This document shows, one piece after another, positions 1 through 15,171 of a DNA stretch of 64,000 nucleotides. The stretch is taken from positions 1,938,001 to 2,002,000 of the forward strand of contig NZ_CP049241.1 in the NCBI RefSeq assembly GCF_011046245.1, given 5' to 3'. The notes beneath the pieces were generated by a model, which had not been told where the DNA came from, made no database searches, and worked only from the letters and a program-made list of their open reading frames with translations. Every line of letters begins with the position of its first letter. Within the stretch, counting starts at the first letter, position 1. The stretch is from Allorhizobium pseudoryzae. Its GTDB lineage: Bacteria; Pseudomonadota; Alphaproteobacteria; Rhizobiales; Rhizobiaceae. The translations under genes and the position numbers were made by a program.

Positions 1-945
1 TACACCAATGCCTGGGACACGCTGAAGCCCGGCAAATGCCGCTATGGCATCATGACCCGCGAGGACGGCTTCGTCTATGACGACGGCGTTGTCGGGCGTC
101 TGGCGGAAGATCGGTTCCATGTGACGACGACGACCGGCGGTGCGCCGCGCGTGCTGCATCATATGGAGGACTATCTCCAGACCGAATTTCCGGATTTGAA
201 GGTCTGGCTCACCTCCACCACAGAACAGTGGGCGGTCATTGCCGTGCAGGGACCGAAGGCGCGCGAGATCATCGCGCCGCTGGTGGAGGGGCTCGACCTC
301 TCCAACGAGGCCTTCCCGCATATGAGTGTCGCCGAATGCACGGTGATGGGCGTACCCGCCCGTCTGTTCCGCGTCTCGTTCACCGGTGAAGTGGGCTTCG
401 AGGTCAACGTGCCGGCCGATTACGGTGCGGCTGTCTGGAAAGCCATCTGGGAGCGTGGCCAAGCGCTGGGCGCCTGCCTCTATGGCACCGAGACCATGCA
501 CGTGCTGCGCGCTGAAAAGGGCTATATCATCGTCGGCCAGGATACCGACGGCACGGTAACGCCGGACGATGCCGGTTATGGCTGGGCGGTCTCCAAGAAG
601 AAGCCGGACTTTGTCGGCATCCGCGGCCTGAAACGCCCGGACCTGATGCGCGAGGGCCGCAAGCAACTGGTCGGCCTGCTGACCGCCGATCCGACCGAGG
701 TGCTGGAGGAGGGCGGCCAGATCGTCGCCAATCCCAACCAGGCAAAGCCGATGACCATGCTTGGCCATGTGACCTCCGCCTACTGGTCGGAAAATCTCGG
801 CCGGTCGATTGCGATTGCGCTCGTCGCCGGCGGCCGGGCGCGCATGGGCGAAACGGTCTACATTCCGATGAAAGACAAGACGATTGCCGCCACCGTGACC
901 GACATGGTGTTCTTCGACAAGGAAGGAGGCCGTATCCATGGCTGA
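1..945 (+). CDS. soxA: Sarcosine oxidase alpha subunit, C-terminal part (gene truncated by window start)
   Basis: This is the last 314 codons of the large subunit of heterotetrameric sarcosine oxidase, which oxidises sarcosine to glycine and passes the one-carbon unit to tetrahydrofolate. The frame is open from base 1 and begins inside the protein (YTNAWDTLKPGKCRYG, then a TREDGFVYDDGVV stretch), so the true start lies outside the window. The visible part is the GcvT-like folate-binding domain, including an aminomethyltransferase-type core and a C-terminal beta-rich domain (GHVTSAYWSENLGRSIALAL-like). The stop overlaps the start of soxG by 8 bases, as expected for translational coupling in a soxBDAG operon. 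The dehydrogenase-like N-terminal half cannot be checked here. Confidence 0.93.
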   Translation, partial: YTNAWDTLKPGKCRYGIMTREDGFVYDDGVVGRLAEDRFHVTTTTGGAPRVLHHMEDYLQTEFPDLKVWLTSTTEQWAVIAVQGPKAREIIAPLVEGLDLSNEAFPHMSVAECTVMGVPARLFRVSFTGEVGFEVNVPADYGAAVWKAIWERGQALGACLYGTETMHVLRAEKGYIIVGQDTDGTVTPDDAGYGWAVSKKKPDFVGIRGLKRPDLMREGRKQLVGLLTADPTEVLEEGGQIVANPNQAKPMTMLGHVTSAYWSENLGRSIAIALVAGGRARMGETVYIPMKDKTIAATVTDMVFFDKEGGRIHG

Positions 946-1486
946 GCTTGCTACCCGCACCCTGCCGCTGGCCGGCGCCCATGGCGGCACCGCCGGCGTG
1001 CGCCTGCAGCCGGCAGAACCGGCCAACCGCATCTCGCTGCGTGCGCGAGCCGAGGATGTCGCGGCCCTGTCGTCGGCACTCAGACTTGCGCTGCCGACCG
1101 CGCCGAGAACGTCCGCCACGCAAGGAAGCCGCACAGCGCTCTGGCTCGGCCCGGATGAATGGCTCGTGATCGATGACAGCGAGGGCGGACTGGTCGAGGC
1201 GGCGGCCTCATCCGGCGCGCTGCATTCGGCAACCGATGTCTCCCATCGCAACACCGCGATCCTGGTCTCCGGCCCCGGTGCCGTGGCAACCCTGAACGGC
1301 GGCTGCCCGCTCGATCTTTCCCTGAAGGCCTTCCCGGTAGGGGCCTGCGCCCGCACCCTGTTCGGCAAGATCGAGGTGGTGCTGCTGCGCACCGGCGAAG
1401 ACAGTTTCCGGCTGGAATGCTGGCGGTCGTTTTCCGAGTATGCGTTCGGCCTCTTGGCAGAGGCAGCGGAAGACGCTGGCCTCTGA
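938..1486 (+). CDS. soxG: Sarcosine oxidase gamma subunit
   Basis: The 182-residue product matches the small gamma subunit of heterotetrameric sarcosine oxidase in size, position and sequence. Recognisable family features are the WLGPDEWLV segment near residue 70 and the ATDVSHRNTAI and CPLDLSLKAFPVG segments in the second half. The gamma subunit is structurally related to the folate-binding domain and completes the enzyme complex with soxA, soxB and soxD. The ATG at 938 lies inside the end of soxA and is preceded by GGAGGC, a good ribosome-binding site. It is the last gene of the rightward operon. Confidence 0.92.
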   Translation: MAELATRTLPLAGAHGGTAGVRLQPAEPANRISLRARAEDVAALSSALRLALPTAPRTSATQGSRTALWLGPDEWLVIDDSEGGLVEAAASSGALHSATDVSHRNTAILVSGPGAVATLNGGCPLDLSLKAFPVGACARTLFGKIEVVLLRTGEDSFRLECWRSFSEYAFGLLAEAAEDAGL

Positions 1487-1505
1487 CCCGCGGCTGCGAC
1501 CGTCC

Positions 1506-1631
1506 TCACTCGCCGGGCTGGTGCTGCCTGTGTTTGCGGTCCAGATCCCGTTCATGCAGGCGCATGCCAATATAGGCGATCAGCACGATCACACCCGGCA
1601 GGACAAACGAATAGTAGAACCAGAAATCCAT
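1506..1631 (-). CDS. Very small single-span membrane protein (41 aa)
   Basis: A 41-codon leftward frame starts at the ATG at 1631, preceded by AGGGG as a plausible ribosome-binding site. The product begins MDFWFYYSFVLPGVIVLIAY, a single hydrophobic span of about 20 residues, and ends in a charged tail (LHERDLDRKHRQH). The start overlaps the stop of the frame just upstream (TGATG), suggesting translational coupling. I do not recognise the family. The clean membrane span plus charged tail and the coupled arrangement favour a real gene; a longer frame starting at 1694 would read into the upstream partner and is less likely. Confidence 0.6.
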   Translation of the reverse strand: MDFWFYYSFVLPGVIVLIAYIGMRLHERDLDRKHRQHQPGE

Positions 1632-1768
1632 CAGGCCAATCCCCTGAGAACTTGCCTTGGGATGGAATGTAAAAGAATACCGCCGATTAGCCAACCGATG
1701 ACGCTGCCCACCATCTGTGTGCCTGAAATGGTATCGAAAGCTGCAACGTTGTAGAGGTTGCCCGCCAT
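1631..1768 (-). CDS. Small membrane protein with one or two spans (45 aa or longer)
   Basis: From the ATG at 1768 this leftward frame encodes 45 residues (MAGNLYNVAAF, then MVGSVIGWLIGGILLHSIP). Its stop TGA overlaps the ATG of the 41-residue protein gene downstream. The frame stays open upstream to about 1849, and that extension (ACFTVGIAILMAG) would complete a second hydrophobic span. The true start may therefore be a non-ATG codon such as the CTG at 1828. No strong ribosome-binding site is visible for either choice. The gene lies between cfa and the 41-residue gene on the same strand. Function unknown; length is below usual gene-calling limits. Confidence 0.5.
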   Translation of the reverse strand: MAGNLYNVAAFDTISGTQMVGSVIGWLIGGILLHSIPRQVLRGLA

Positions 1769-1869
1769 CAGGATCGCTATTCCAACGGTGAAACAGGCGG
1801 TGGATGCCTGGTCAATCGCGTTAGCCAGGTTTGTTCGATTTGGGCTGGATCAGATCTGTCATGATCATC

Positions 1870-3111
1870 TCAGATTGACAGATCAAGCTGCCGTTCCCGC
1901 TCGATATAGGCGCGCTGCTGGTCCGTCACATAGTCGCGCACGATCGGGGCTGCATCGCGGGAGCGCGAGAGCTGCATGTGAAAGACCAACTGGCTGCCGG
2001 TGCGGAACATCATCTCGGCGCTGATCAGGTAGAACTCCCACATGCGCGCGAACCGCTCGTCATAGAGGGCTATGACCTGGTCCCGGTTCGCCTCGAAGCG
2101 TTCCGTCCAGTGGCGCAGCGTTTCGGCGTAGTGCAGCCGCAGGAATTCCAGGTCGGTGACCCAGAGACTGTTCTGCTCCACGACTTCGAAGACTTCCGAC
2201 AGCGCCGGCGAGTAGGCGCCGGGGAAGATGTATTTCCTCAGCCACGGGCTTGCCATGCCGGGCGGGCTCATGTGGCCGATGGAGTGGATCACGGCCAGCC
2301 CGTCATCCGGCATCAGGGCGTTCAGCTTCTTGAAGAACTCGTCGTAATGGTGGACGCCCACATGTTCGAACATGCCGACCGAGACAATGCGGTCGAACTT
2401 GTCCTCGACATCACGGTAGTCTCTCAGTTCGAAGCGGACGCGGTCCGCCACCCCTGCTTTTCTCGCCCGTTCGGAGGCAAGCGCCTGCTGTTCCTTCGAC
2501 AGCGTGACGCCGGTAACCGTCACGTCCTCGAGCGTCGCGAGGTAGAGTGCGAGGTCGCCCCAGCCGCAGCCGATATCGAGCACCTTCATGCCGGGCTTCA
2601 GGCAGAGTTTTGCAGCGAGCAGCCTCAGCTTGTTGCGTTGCGCCTGTTCCAGCGTCTCGTCCGGCGCGCGAAAATAGGCGCAGGAATAGAGCATGTTCTC
2701 GTCGAGGAAGAGTTTGTAGAAGTCGTTGCCGAGATCATAGTGATGCGCGACGTTCTGCTGCGCCTGGCCCTTGCGGTTCGACTGCTGGCGTTTACGGAAG
2801 CGCATCTTGATGGCGCGCAGCACCTTCTGCAGCGGATAGGAGCCGAGCGACAGGCGGTTGACCGAAAACAGCCGCAGGAAATCCTTGAGCGTCGAGCCGT
2901 CCTCGAAGCGCATGGTGCCATCCATATAGGCTTCGCCGGCGGCCAGTTCCGGGTTTAAAACGAGGCTCTTGTAAAGCTTCGGGTCGCTCAGCCGCATGGT
3001 GACCGAGATGCCCGTTGTGCCTTCGAAGACGTGCCGCCTCCCGTCTGCATCGATGACCGTCAAACGGCCCTTGCGGATGAAGGATTTCATCATGTGGGAG
3101 AGTGGGAACAT
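1870..3111 (-). CDS. cfa: Cyclopropane-fatty-acyl-phospholipid synthase
   Basis: The enzyme transfers a methylene group from S-adenosylmethionine to unsaturated acyl chains of membrane phospholipids, usually under acid or stationary-phase stress. The product (413 aa) shows the family pattern: an N-terminal lipid-binding region, HYDLGNDFYKLFLD at about residues 124-137, the SAM-binding loop VLDIGCGWG at 177-185, and MFEHVG at about 247-252. I chose the ATG at 3111 because CGGAG sits 8 bases upstream; a TTG seven codons earlier has no such site. It is followed by two tiny membrane-protein frames on the same strand. Rhizobia often carry two cfa paralogues, so the exact copy cannot be stated. Confidence 0.93.
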   Translation of the reverse strand: MFPLSHMMKSFIRKGRLTVIDADGRRHVFEGTTGISVTMRLSDPKLYKSLVLNPELAAGEAYMDGTMRFEDGSTLKDFLRLFSVNRLSLGSYPLQKVLRAIKMRFRKRQQSNRKGQAQQNVAHHYDLGNDFYKLFLDENMLYSCAYFRAPDETLEQAQRNKLRLLAAKLCLKPGMKVLDIGCGWGDLALYLATLEDVTVTGVTLSKEQQALASERARKAGVADRVRFELRDYRDVEDKFDRIVSVGMFEHVGVHHYDEFFKKLNALMPDDGLAVIHSIGHMSPPGMASPWLRKYIFPGAYSPALSEVFEVVEQNSLWVTDLEFLRLHYAETLRHWTERFEANRDQVIALYDERFARMWEFYLISAEMMFRTGSQLVFHMQLSRSRDAAPIVRDYVTDQQRAYIERERQLDLSI

Positions 3112-3223
3112 CAGGCAAACTCCGAAAATCAAACAGTCATGGTGGCATGCTCATTTCAGTCATCTGCAGTCTGCCGGGCCTTGTATCCCGGGTAGTCTTC
3201 GGCCGGGTGGCCGTTCGAGAGGC

Positions 3224-3715
3224 TCAATCCCAGTCGTCCGGCCGATCCTTCGGGTCGAACTGTACGATCGTGGTCCAGGTCGCGACAAGCGCCGGCTTGC
3301 GCTCGTTCTCGATATCGACCGTCACCTCATAGGTGGTCATCAACATGCCGGCGCCGCGCAGGCGCGCCTCCGTCAGGGTAAAGCGACCGCGAATGCGCCG
3401 GCCGCAGCGCACGGGCGAGCCGAAGCGGATCTTGTCGAATCCATAGTTCAAACCCATGGTCTGCTCGCGGATGTGCGGCAGGGAATTGTAGTTCATCGCC
3501 GAGAGCAGCGAGAGCGTCAGGAAGCCGTGGGCGATGGTTCCGCCGAAGGGGCTGTCCGTCGCGGCCTTTTCCGGATCCGTATGGATGAACTGATGGTCGT
3601 GGGTGGCATCGGCGAACTGATCGATCATGGTCTGATCCACCACGATCCAGTCGGAGACGCCGATTTCCTGGCCAACCAGATCCTTTACCTCTCGCAGTGC
3701 GATTTCACGCGGCAT
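3224..3715 (-). CDS. MaoC-family dehydratase ((R)-specific enoyl-CoA hydratase-like)
   Basis: The 163-residue protein has a single hot-dog fold of the MaoC/hydratase-2 type. The hydratase motif is visible: Asp40 and His45 in ATHDHQFIHTDP, followed by FGGTIAHGF at about residues 57-65. Such enzymes hydrate trans-2-enoyl-CoA to (R)-3-hydroxyacyl-CoA or act in related acyl-thioester steps. The ATG at 3715 is chosen because CAGGAG lies 5 bases upstream. The gene starts 37 bases after glgX on the same strand, so it may be carried on the glycogen operon transcript, though no functional link to glycogen is established. The substrate cannot be predicted. Confidence 0.87.
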   Translation of the reverse strand: MPREIALREVKDLVGQEIGVSDWIVVDQTMIDQFADATHDHQFIHTDPEKAATDSPFGGTIAHGFLTLSLLSAMNYNSLPHIREQTMGLNYGFDKIRFGSPVRCGRRIRGRFTLTEARLRGAGMLMTTYEVTVDIENERKPALVATWTTIVQFDPKDRPDDWD

Positions 3716-3752
3716 CGAAACTCCTGATTCGCCACCAGAGATTTTGGAAATC

Positions 3753-5738
3753 TTACAGGCTTTCCGTGACTTTGGTACCGGTTCCGGCACCTTCGACCTG
3801 CCAGGAAACGCTGCGTGCGGGCAACCGAAAGCGGCTGGCGCGGCCGCCCGTCAAAAGGTCATGCCAGGGGCCGCCCGGCAGCATGACATGGATCGGTGAC
3901 GCATGCCGGTTGAAGAGGATAGCAATCCGGGTGTCGCGCTGCGTTTCCCGGTCATGCGTCTTGAGAAGCATGGTCAACTGGCCCCGATCCGGCGTTTCCC
4001 ATTCGGCGACGGTCATCGGTGCACCGTGTTCGTTCAGCCATTCGACGTCGCCCTGCCGCCCGGTGAAGAAGGCGGTTTCGGAGAAGACGGAGAAGCGGCG
4101 GCGAAGCGCAGCCAGCGTTGCCGTGTGCTGGATCAGTTCCTCATCCAGCGCCGACCAGTCGAGCCAGGTGATGCGGTTGTCCTGCGCATAGGCATTGTTA
4201 TTGCCGCCCTGCGAGCGCCCGCCTTCGTCACCCGCCGTCAGCATGATCGTGCCGCGGGTGGCAAAGAGGGTCGCAAGCAGCGCCTTCACATCCCGCCAAC
4301 GGGCCGCGACCACCGCCGGCTCGTCGCTCGGGCCTTCGATGCCATTGTTCCAGGAATGGTTCTCGTTGTGGCCGTCGCGGTTCTCCTCGCCATTCGCCTC
4401 GTTGTGCTTGTGCGCGTAGGAGACGAGGTCCATCAGGGTGAAACCGTCGTGGGCCGCGAGAAAATTGACGCTGCGGGTTTCGCTCACGCCGTGGCGGGCA
4501 AAGCTTTCCGAGGAGCCGGCCAACGCATGGGCAAGCCGCCCCGTCTTCCAGTCATCACCGCGCCAGTAACAACGCAGGTCGTCGCGCGTGCGATCGTTCC
4601 ATTCGAGGAACGGAGGGGGGAAGTTCCCGAGTTGGTAGCCGCCCGGCCCGATATCCCAGGGCTCGGCGATCATCACCCGGTCGCGGAGCACGTCGTCGGA
4701 GAGGATGGCAGCGAGCGTCTCGCTCTCGCGCGAAAACCCGTCGGCGCTGCGGCCGATGACGGGGGCGAGATCGAAGCGGAACCCATCGACGCCGGCCTGG
4801 AGGACGAAGTGCCGGAGCGTATCCAGGATCAGCCGGCGCACCACCGGATGATCGCAGGCGACTGTATTGCCGGTGCCGGTATCGTTGACCAGATGGCCGG
4901 GCTCACCCGGTACATGGCGAGAATAGGTGAGGTTGTCGAGGCCGCGCAGCGAAAGGGTCGCACCAAACCGGTCGCTTTCGCCGGTATGGTTGAAGACGAG
5001 ATCGAGGATCACGCCGATGCCGTTGTCCTGCAGCGTCTTCACCGTCTCGGCAAGCTCCGGCACACCGCCCGGCACGAGACGCGGATCGAGCGCCATGAAG
5101 GCGACGGGATTATAGCCCCAGCCATTTGTGAGGCCGAGGCCTGGCAGATGCCGCTCATCGATCCAGGCAGTGATCGGCATTAGTTCGACCGCATCGACGC
5201 CGAGCCGTTTCAGATGGTCGAGCACAGCCGGATGGGCGAGCGCTGCGGCAGTGCCGCGGATCTCCTCCGGCACGTCCGGATGCAGCATCGTGAAGGGGCG
5301 GACCGCGACCTCGTAGATGAAACCGCCCTTTGGCAGCAGCGGTTTCGCAAGCGCCACCGGCCGGTCACGCGTCACGATCGCCTTCGGCACCAGCGAGGCG
5401 GTATCCTTGCCCTGCAGCCAGAGGCGGGAATCATGGCGGAAGGGCCGATCGAGCTGCTTTGCGTAAGGATCGACCAGAAGCTTTGAAGGATCGAACCAGA
5501 GACCACGGTCGGGATCATAGGCACCATGGGCGCGAAAACCGTAGCGCGCCCCTTCGCCGACGCCCTCGACATCGATCTCGAAGCGGCCCTCCCCAACGTT
5601 CTGCATCGCAAGGCGCGCCGTTTCCTGCGCGCCATCCTCATGGAAGAGGCAGAGATCGATGGCCGAAGCATGGGCAGAGGAGACGGAAAAGCGCGCCCCC
5701 GTCTCATGAAGCGTCACACCCAACGAATCGTCGTTCAT
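3753..5738 (-). CDS. glgX: Glycogen debranching enzyme
   Basis: GlgX hydrolyses alpha-1,6 branches in phosphorylase-limit glycogen. The 661-residue product has an N-terminal CBM48-like domain followed by a GH13 catalytic barrel. Its four conserved regions are visible: DLVFNHTG near 246, GFRFDLA with nucleophile Asp323, IAEPW with acid/base Glu359, and AAHDGF with Asp432. The ATG at 5738 follows GGGGACAC. The gene is the sixth member of the glycogen cluster, separated from pgm by 124 bases that contain a hairpin, so its expression may differ from the upstream genes. Its presence beside glgP supports a degradative role. Confidence 0.94.
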   Translation of the reverse strand: MNDDSLGVTLHETGARFSVSSAHASAIDLCLFHEDGAQETARLAMQNVGEGRFEIDVEGVGEGARYGFRAHGAYDPDRGLWFDPSKLLVDPYAKQLDRPFRHDSRLWLQGKDTASLVPKAIVTRDRPVALAKPLLPKGGFIYEVAVRPFTMLHPDVPEEIRGTAAALAHPAVLDHLKRLGVDAVELMPITAWIDERHLPGLGLTNGWGYNPVAFMALDPRLVPGGVPELAETVKTLQDNGIGVILDLVFNHTGESDRFGATLSLRGLDNLTYSRHVPGEPGHLVNDTGTGNTVACDHPVVRRLILDTLRHFVLQAGVDGFRFDLAPVIGRSADGFSRESETLAAILSDDVLRDRVMIAEPWDIGPGGYQLGNFPPPFLEWNDRTRDDLRCYWRGDDWKTGRLAHALAGSSESFARHGVSETRSVNFLAAHDGFTLMDLVSYAHKHNEANGEENRDGHNENHSWNNGIEGPSDEPAVVAARWRDVKALLATLFATRGTIMLTAGDEGGRSQGGNNNAYAQDNRITWLDWSALDEELIQHTATLAALRRRFSVFSETAFFTGRQGDVEWLNEHGAPMTVAEWETPDRGQLTMLLKTHDRETQRDTRIAILFNRHASPIHVMLPGGPWHDLLTGGRASRFRLPARSVSWQVEGAGTGTKVTESL

Positions 5739-5828
5739 GCTGTGTCCCCGCCCGCTGATCTGTCTCCCAACTCTTAGTTCAGAAATGGGTGGGAGGGCAG
5801 AGGAGCATGAGCAATTTCTTGCGACCAT

Positions 5829-5854
5829 AACGGGGAGACGACGGCCTCCCCGTT
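5829..5854 (-). other. Hairpin between pgm and glgX
   Basis: A 9-bp inverted repeat (AACGGGGAG / CTCCCCGTT, 8-base loop) lies just after the pgm stop. No clear U-run follows on the leftward strand, so it is not a classical terminator. It could be an RNA processing or stability element that sets glgX levels apart from upstream genes. Confidence 0.4.
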
Positions 5855-5862
5855 GAAATGCA

Positions 5863-8936
<3,074 letters not shown>

Positions 8937-8970
8937 GCGTTTCCCTTTATCCCCTCGGCGGGCGCTTGGT

Positions 8971-10236
8971 TTAAAGATCGAGCTTGTCGATCATCGGCTG
9001 GGTGATCAGGCAGATGCCGCTCTCACTGCGCCGGAAGCGCTTGGCGTCCAGTTCCGGATCTTCGCCCACGACCAGGCCTTCCGGAATGGTTACACCGGCA
9101 TCGATGACGACATTGCGAAGCTGCGCGCGCCGTCCCACCCGGACATTGGGAAGAATGACGGCGCCTTCCAGACGCGAATAGGAATTGGCCCGGACACCGG
9201 TGAACAGTAGGCTGTTGTAGAGCGAGGAGCCGGAGATGATGCAATCGCCGGAGACGACGGAGGAGACAGCCGAACCGCGGCGATCTTCGTCGTCATGCAC
9301 GAACTTGGCGGGCGGGGTGATTTCGGCATAGGTCCAGATCGGCCAGGATTTGTCGTAGATATCGAGCTCCGGCACGATGCCCGTAAGGTCGATATTGGCC
9401 TGCCAGTAGGCGTCGATCGTGCCCACGTCGCGCCAGTAGGCCTCCTTCTCGAAGTCGGAGCGGACGCAGGACTGGGTGAAGCGGTGGGCGACGGCTTTTC
9501 CGTTCGCCACGATCCACGGAATGATGTCCTTGCCGAAATCGCGGCTGGAATTCGGATCGGCGGCGTCTTTCCGCAGGCACTCCATCAGGAAGCGGGTGTG
9601 GAACACATAGATGCCCATGGAGGCGAGCGCAAAATCCGGCTTGCCGGGAATGCCCGGCGGGTCGGCGGGCTTTTCGACGAAATTTATGATCTCGTCCTTT
9701 TCATTGACATGCATGACGCCGAAGCCGGTCGCTTCCATGCGCGGCACTTCGAGGCAGCCGACGGTCACGTCCGCGCCGGAATCGACGTGCTGCTGCAGCA
9801 TCAGCTCGTAGTCCATCTTGTAGATGTGGTCGCCGGCGAGGATGACCATGTATTCCGGATTGTAAGCTTCGATGATGTCGATGTTCTGGTAGACGGCGTC
9901 GGCCGTGCCTTCATACCACTGCGTTTCGGAGACGCGCTGGGAGGCGGGCAGGATGTCGAAGCTTTCGTTACGCTCCGGGCGCAGGAAGTTCCAGCCGCGC
10001 TGCAGGTGGCGGATCAGCGAATGGGCCTTGTATTGGGTCGCCACGCCAAAGCGGCGGATACCGGAGTTCAACGCGTTGGACAGGGCGAAATCGATGATGC
10101 GGGCCTTGCCGCCGAAATAGACGGCCGGCTTGGCACGGCGATCGGTCAGTTCCTTCAGGCGGCTGCCGCGGCCTCCGGCCAGGACATAGGCCATGGCATC
10201 ACGGGCGAGCGGTTGGCTTCTCTTTATTGTTGTCAT
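8971..10236 (-). CDS. glgC: Glucose-1-phosphate adenylyltransferase (ADP-glucose pyrophosphorylase)
   Basis: GlgC makes ADP-glucose from ATP and glucose-1-phosphate and is the allosterically controlled entry step of glycogen synthesis. The 421-residue product has the N-terminal nucleotidyltransferase signature [16 protein letters not shown] with [12 protein letters not shown], the [12 protein letters not shown] catalytic segment, and a C-terminal left-handed beta-helix. Agrobacterium-type GlgC is activated by fructose-6-phosphate and pyruvate; the residues involved were not mapped here. GGGAGG precedes the ATG. It lies 23 bases after glgB in the operon. Confidence 0.96.
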   Translation of the reverse strand: MTTIKRSQPLARDAMAYVLAGGRGSRLKELTDRRAKPAVYFGGKARIIDFALSNALNSGIRRFGVATQYKAHSLIRHLQRGWNFLRPERNESFDILPASQRVSETQWYEGTADAVYQNIDIIEAYNPEYMVILAGDHIYKMDYELMLQQHVDSGADVTVGCLEVPRMEATGFGVMHVNEKDEIINFVEKPADPPGIPGKPDFALASMGIYVFHTRFLMECLRKDAADPNSSRDFGKDIIPWIVANGKAVAHRFTQSCVRSDFEKEAYWRDVGTIDAYWQANIDLTGIVPELDIYDKSWPIWTYAEITPPAKFVHDDEDRRGSAVSSVVSGDCIISGSSLYNSLLFTGVRANSYSRLEGAVILPNVRVGRRAQLRNVVIDAGVTIPEGLVVGEDPELDAKRFRRSESGICLITQPMIDKLDL

Positions 10237-10259
10237 GAATGGTCCCTCCCTTTACGCAA

Positions 10260-12475
<2,216 letters not shown>

Positions 12476-12476
<1 letters not shown>

Positions 12477-14938
12477 CAGGCTCTCCAGATCTCCGTCGCA
12501 TACTGACGGATGGTGCGGTCTGACGAGAACCATCCCATACGTGCGGTGTTGTAGATCGTCTTTTCGAACCATTGCGATGGTTCGCTCCAGATCTGGTCGA
12601 CGTCACGCTGGGCCTTGGCATAGGCGTCGAAATCGGCCGCCACCATGAACCAGTCGTGATTGTACAGCCCATCGATCAATCCGGAGAAACGCGAGCGATC
12701 ATCCGGCGAGAACACACCCGAAGCAATGGCCGACAGCGCCTGCGACAGTTCCCGCGAACCCTCGATGATGGCGCGTGGATTGTGACCGTCCGCGCGCGTG
12801 CGGGCGACTTCCTCGGCCGTCATGCCGAAGATCACGATGTTATCGGCGCCCACGTGGTCGCGCATCTCGACGTTTGCGCCGTCGAGCGTGCCGATCGTCA
12901 ATGCGCCGTTCAGCGCAAACTTCATGTTGCCGGTCCCGGATGCTTCCATGCCGGCCGTCGAGATCTGTTCCGAGAGGTCTGCTGCGGGCGCCATGATTTC
13001 GGCGAGCGAGACATTGTAGTTCGGCACGAACACGACCTTCAGCAGGCCGCGGACGGCGGGATCGTTGTTGATCACGCGGGCCACGTCGTTCGCCAGTTTG
13101 ATGATCAGCTTGGCGTTGTGATAGCTCGGCGCCGCCTTGCCGGCGAAGAACTTGACCCGCGGCACCCAGTCGAGTTCCGGATGCGAGCGGATCTGGTCGT
13201 AGAGCGCGACTGCTTCGATGATGTTCAAAAGCTGGCGCTTGTATTCGTGGATGCGCTTGATCTGGATGTCGAACATCGCCGACGGATCGAGCCGGATGCC
13301 CATGCGGCTGCCGACGAGGTTGGCAAGCTGCACCTTGTTGGCGCGCTTCACCGCGGCAAACTTTTCCTGGAAGGAGGCGTCCTTGGCGAAGGCATCGAGC
13401 GCCGTCAGCTTTTCGGTGTCATCCTCGAAGGCATCACCGACCGCTTCGCGCAACAGGTTGGTGAGGCCGGGATTGCACTGCATCAGCCAGCGGCGCGGCG
13501 TGATCCCGTTCGTCTTGTTGTTGATGCGGGCGGGGTAGAGCGCATGAAGATCGGCAAACACCGTTTCCTTCATCAGTTCCGTGTGCAGGGCTGAAACGCC
13601 GTTGACGGAGTGCGACCCGACAAAGGCGAGATTGCCCATACGCACGCGGCGGTCGCCGTTTTCGTCGATCAGCGAGATGGCGCGGATCTGTGCATCGCCG
13701 AATTTCTTTTCCTTGCGGGCCTCGAGCAGGATCTTGGTGTTTACTGCATAGACGATCTGCATGTGGCGCGGCAGAAGGCGCTCGAAGAGCGGCACCGGCC
13801 AGCTTTCCAGTGCCTCCGGCAGAAGCGTGTGGTTGGTGTAGGAGAAGGTCTGGCGGGTGATCTCCCAGGCTTCGTCGAAATCCATGCCGTGCACATCGGT
13901 CAACAGGCGCATGAGTTCGGCGATTGAGACGGCCGGATGCGTGTCGTTCAGCTGGATCGACACCTTGTCGTGCAGATTGGTGAAGTCCGGATACTGCTGA
14001 AGATGGCGGCGCAGGATGTCCTGCAGCGAGGCGGACGAGAAGAAATATTCCTGGCGCAGGCGCAGTTCCTGGCCGGCCGGGTTGGCGTCGGCCGGGTAGA
14101 GCACGCGGGTCAGCGCTTCGGCCTTGTTGCTTTCGCGCAGTGCGCCGATGTGATCGCCGGCGTTGAAGGCGTCGAGCAGGATCGGGTCGATCGGCTGGGC
14201 CGACCAGAGGCGCAGCGTGTTGACGCGCTTGCCGCGCCAGCCGACGATCGGCGTGTCGTAGGCCATGGCGATGACGCGCTCGGCCGGTTTCCAGACGTAG
14301 CGCGGCGCCTCGTCATAACCGCCGACACTTTCGACCGAACCGCCATAGCCGATTTCGTAGGAGCTTTCGCGGCGCTCGAATTCCCAGGGGTTGCCGTGGG
14401 CAAGCCAGGTTTCCGGCAGTTCCACCTGCCAGCCATCCGCCATCTGCTGGCGGAAGAGGCCGTGCACATAGCGGATGCCATAACCGTAGGCCGGAATGTC
14501 GACGGTCGCCATGCTTTCCATGAAACAGGCGGCCAGGCGGCCGAGACCGCCATTGCCCAGCGCGGCATCCGGCTCGAGCCCGGCGATCACGTCGATATCG
14601 ACGCCGAGCGACTTCAGCGCGTCGCGCATCTCCGACATCAGACCGAGATTGGTGACGGCATCGCGCATCAGGCGGCCGATCAGAAACTCCAGCGACAGAT
14701 AATAGACCCGCTTGTCGCCCGTCCGGTACACCTTGCGGGTGGAGTCCATCCACTTGTCGATGATGCGGTCGCGCACCACCAAAATGGAGGCCGTCAGCCA
14801 GTCATGCGGCTTGGCAACCTTGGCATCCTTGCCGATGCGGTAGGTCAGGCGTTCAATGATTTCTTCCGCAAGAACCTTGGGATTGGAACTGCGCGGAGCG
14901 GGCTGGGGGATGTCTACCGGGGAGAGGGTATTGTTCAT
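12476..14938 (-). CDS. glgP: Glycogen/starch/alpha-glucan phosphorylase
   Basis: GlgP releases glucose-1-phosphate from the non-reducing ends of glycogen. The 820-residue product is a full-length GT35 phosphorylase. The substrate-binding region contains ALGNGGLGRLAACF, and the pyridoxal-phosphate lysine is in the C-terminal EASGTGNMKFALNGALTIGT motif. It is the first gene of the leftward glycogen operon, and the roughly 230 bases upstream must hold the operon promoter. Having the degradative enzyme first and coupled to glgB is characteristic of rhizobial glycogen clusters. Confidence 0.96.
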
Positions 14939-15105
14939 TCGGCCGCCAACTTTTCTGTTCTGAACGAGATCGAGCTAGGTTCAAATTATCCGGTACAATG
15001 TCTGGCGACAGTTTATGCACCGTTGCGGGACACATGCAATCTTCCTGGTGCGATGTTCTTTGCTGCTATGCGAAATTCATCCGTGAACATGTGACAAGTA
15101 TTTGG

Positions 15106-15148
15106 AAAAAAACGCGAAGCGCCCGCACTGGTTCCAGTGCGGGCGCTT
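15106..15148 (-). terminator. Rho-independent terminator of the TadG-like gene
   Basis: A near-perfect GC-rich hairpin (arms 15117-15130 and 15135-15148, loop GTTC) is followed leftward by a run of seven U residues (15106-15112). It sits just after the stop of the TadG-like gene, insulating it from glgP. Confidence 0.88.
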
Positions 15149-15171
15149 GTTGGATCGGAAAAATGGCGGCG

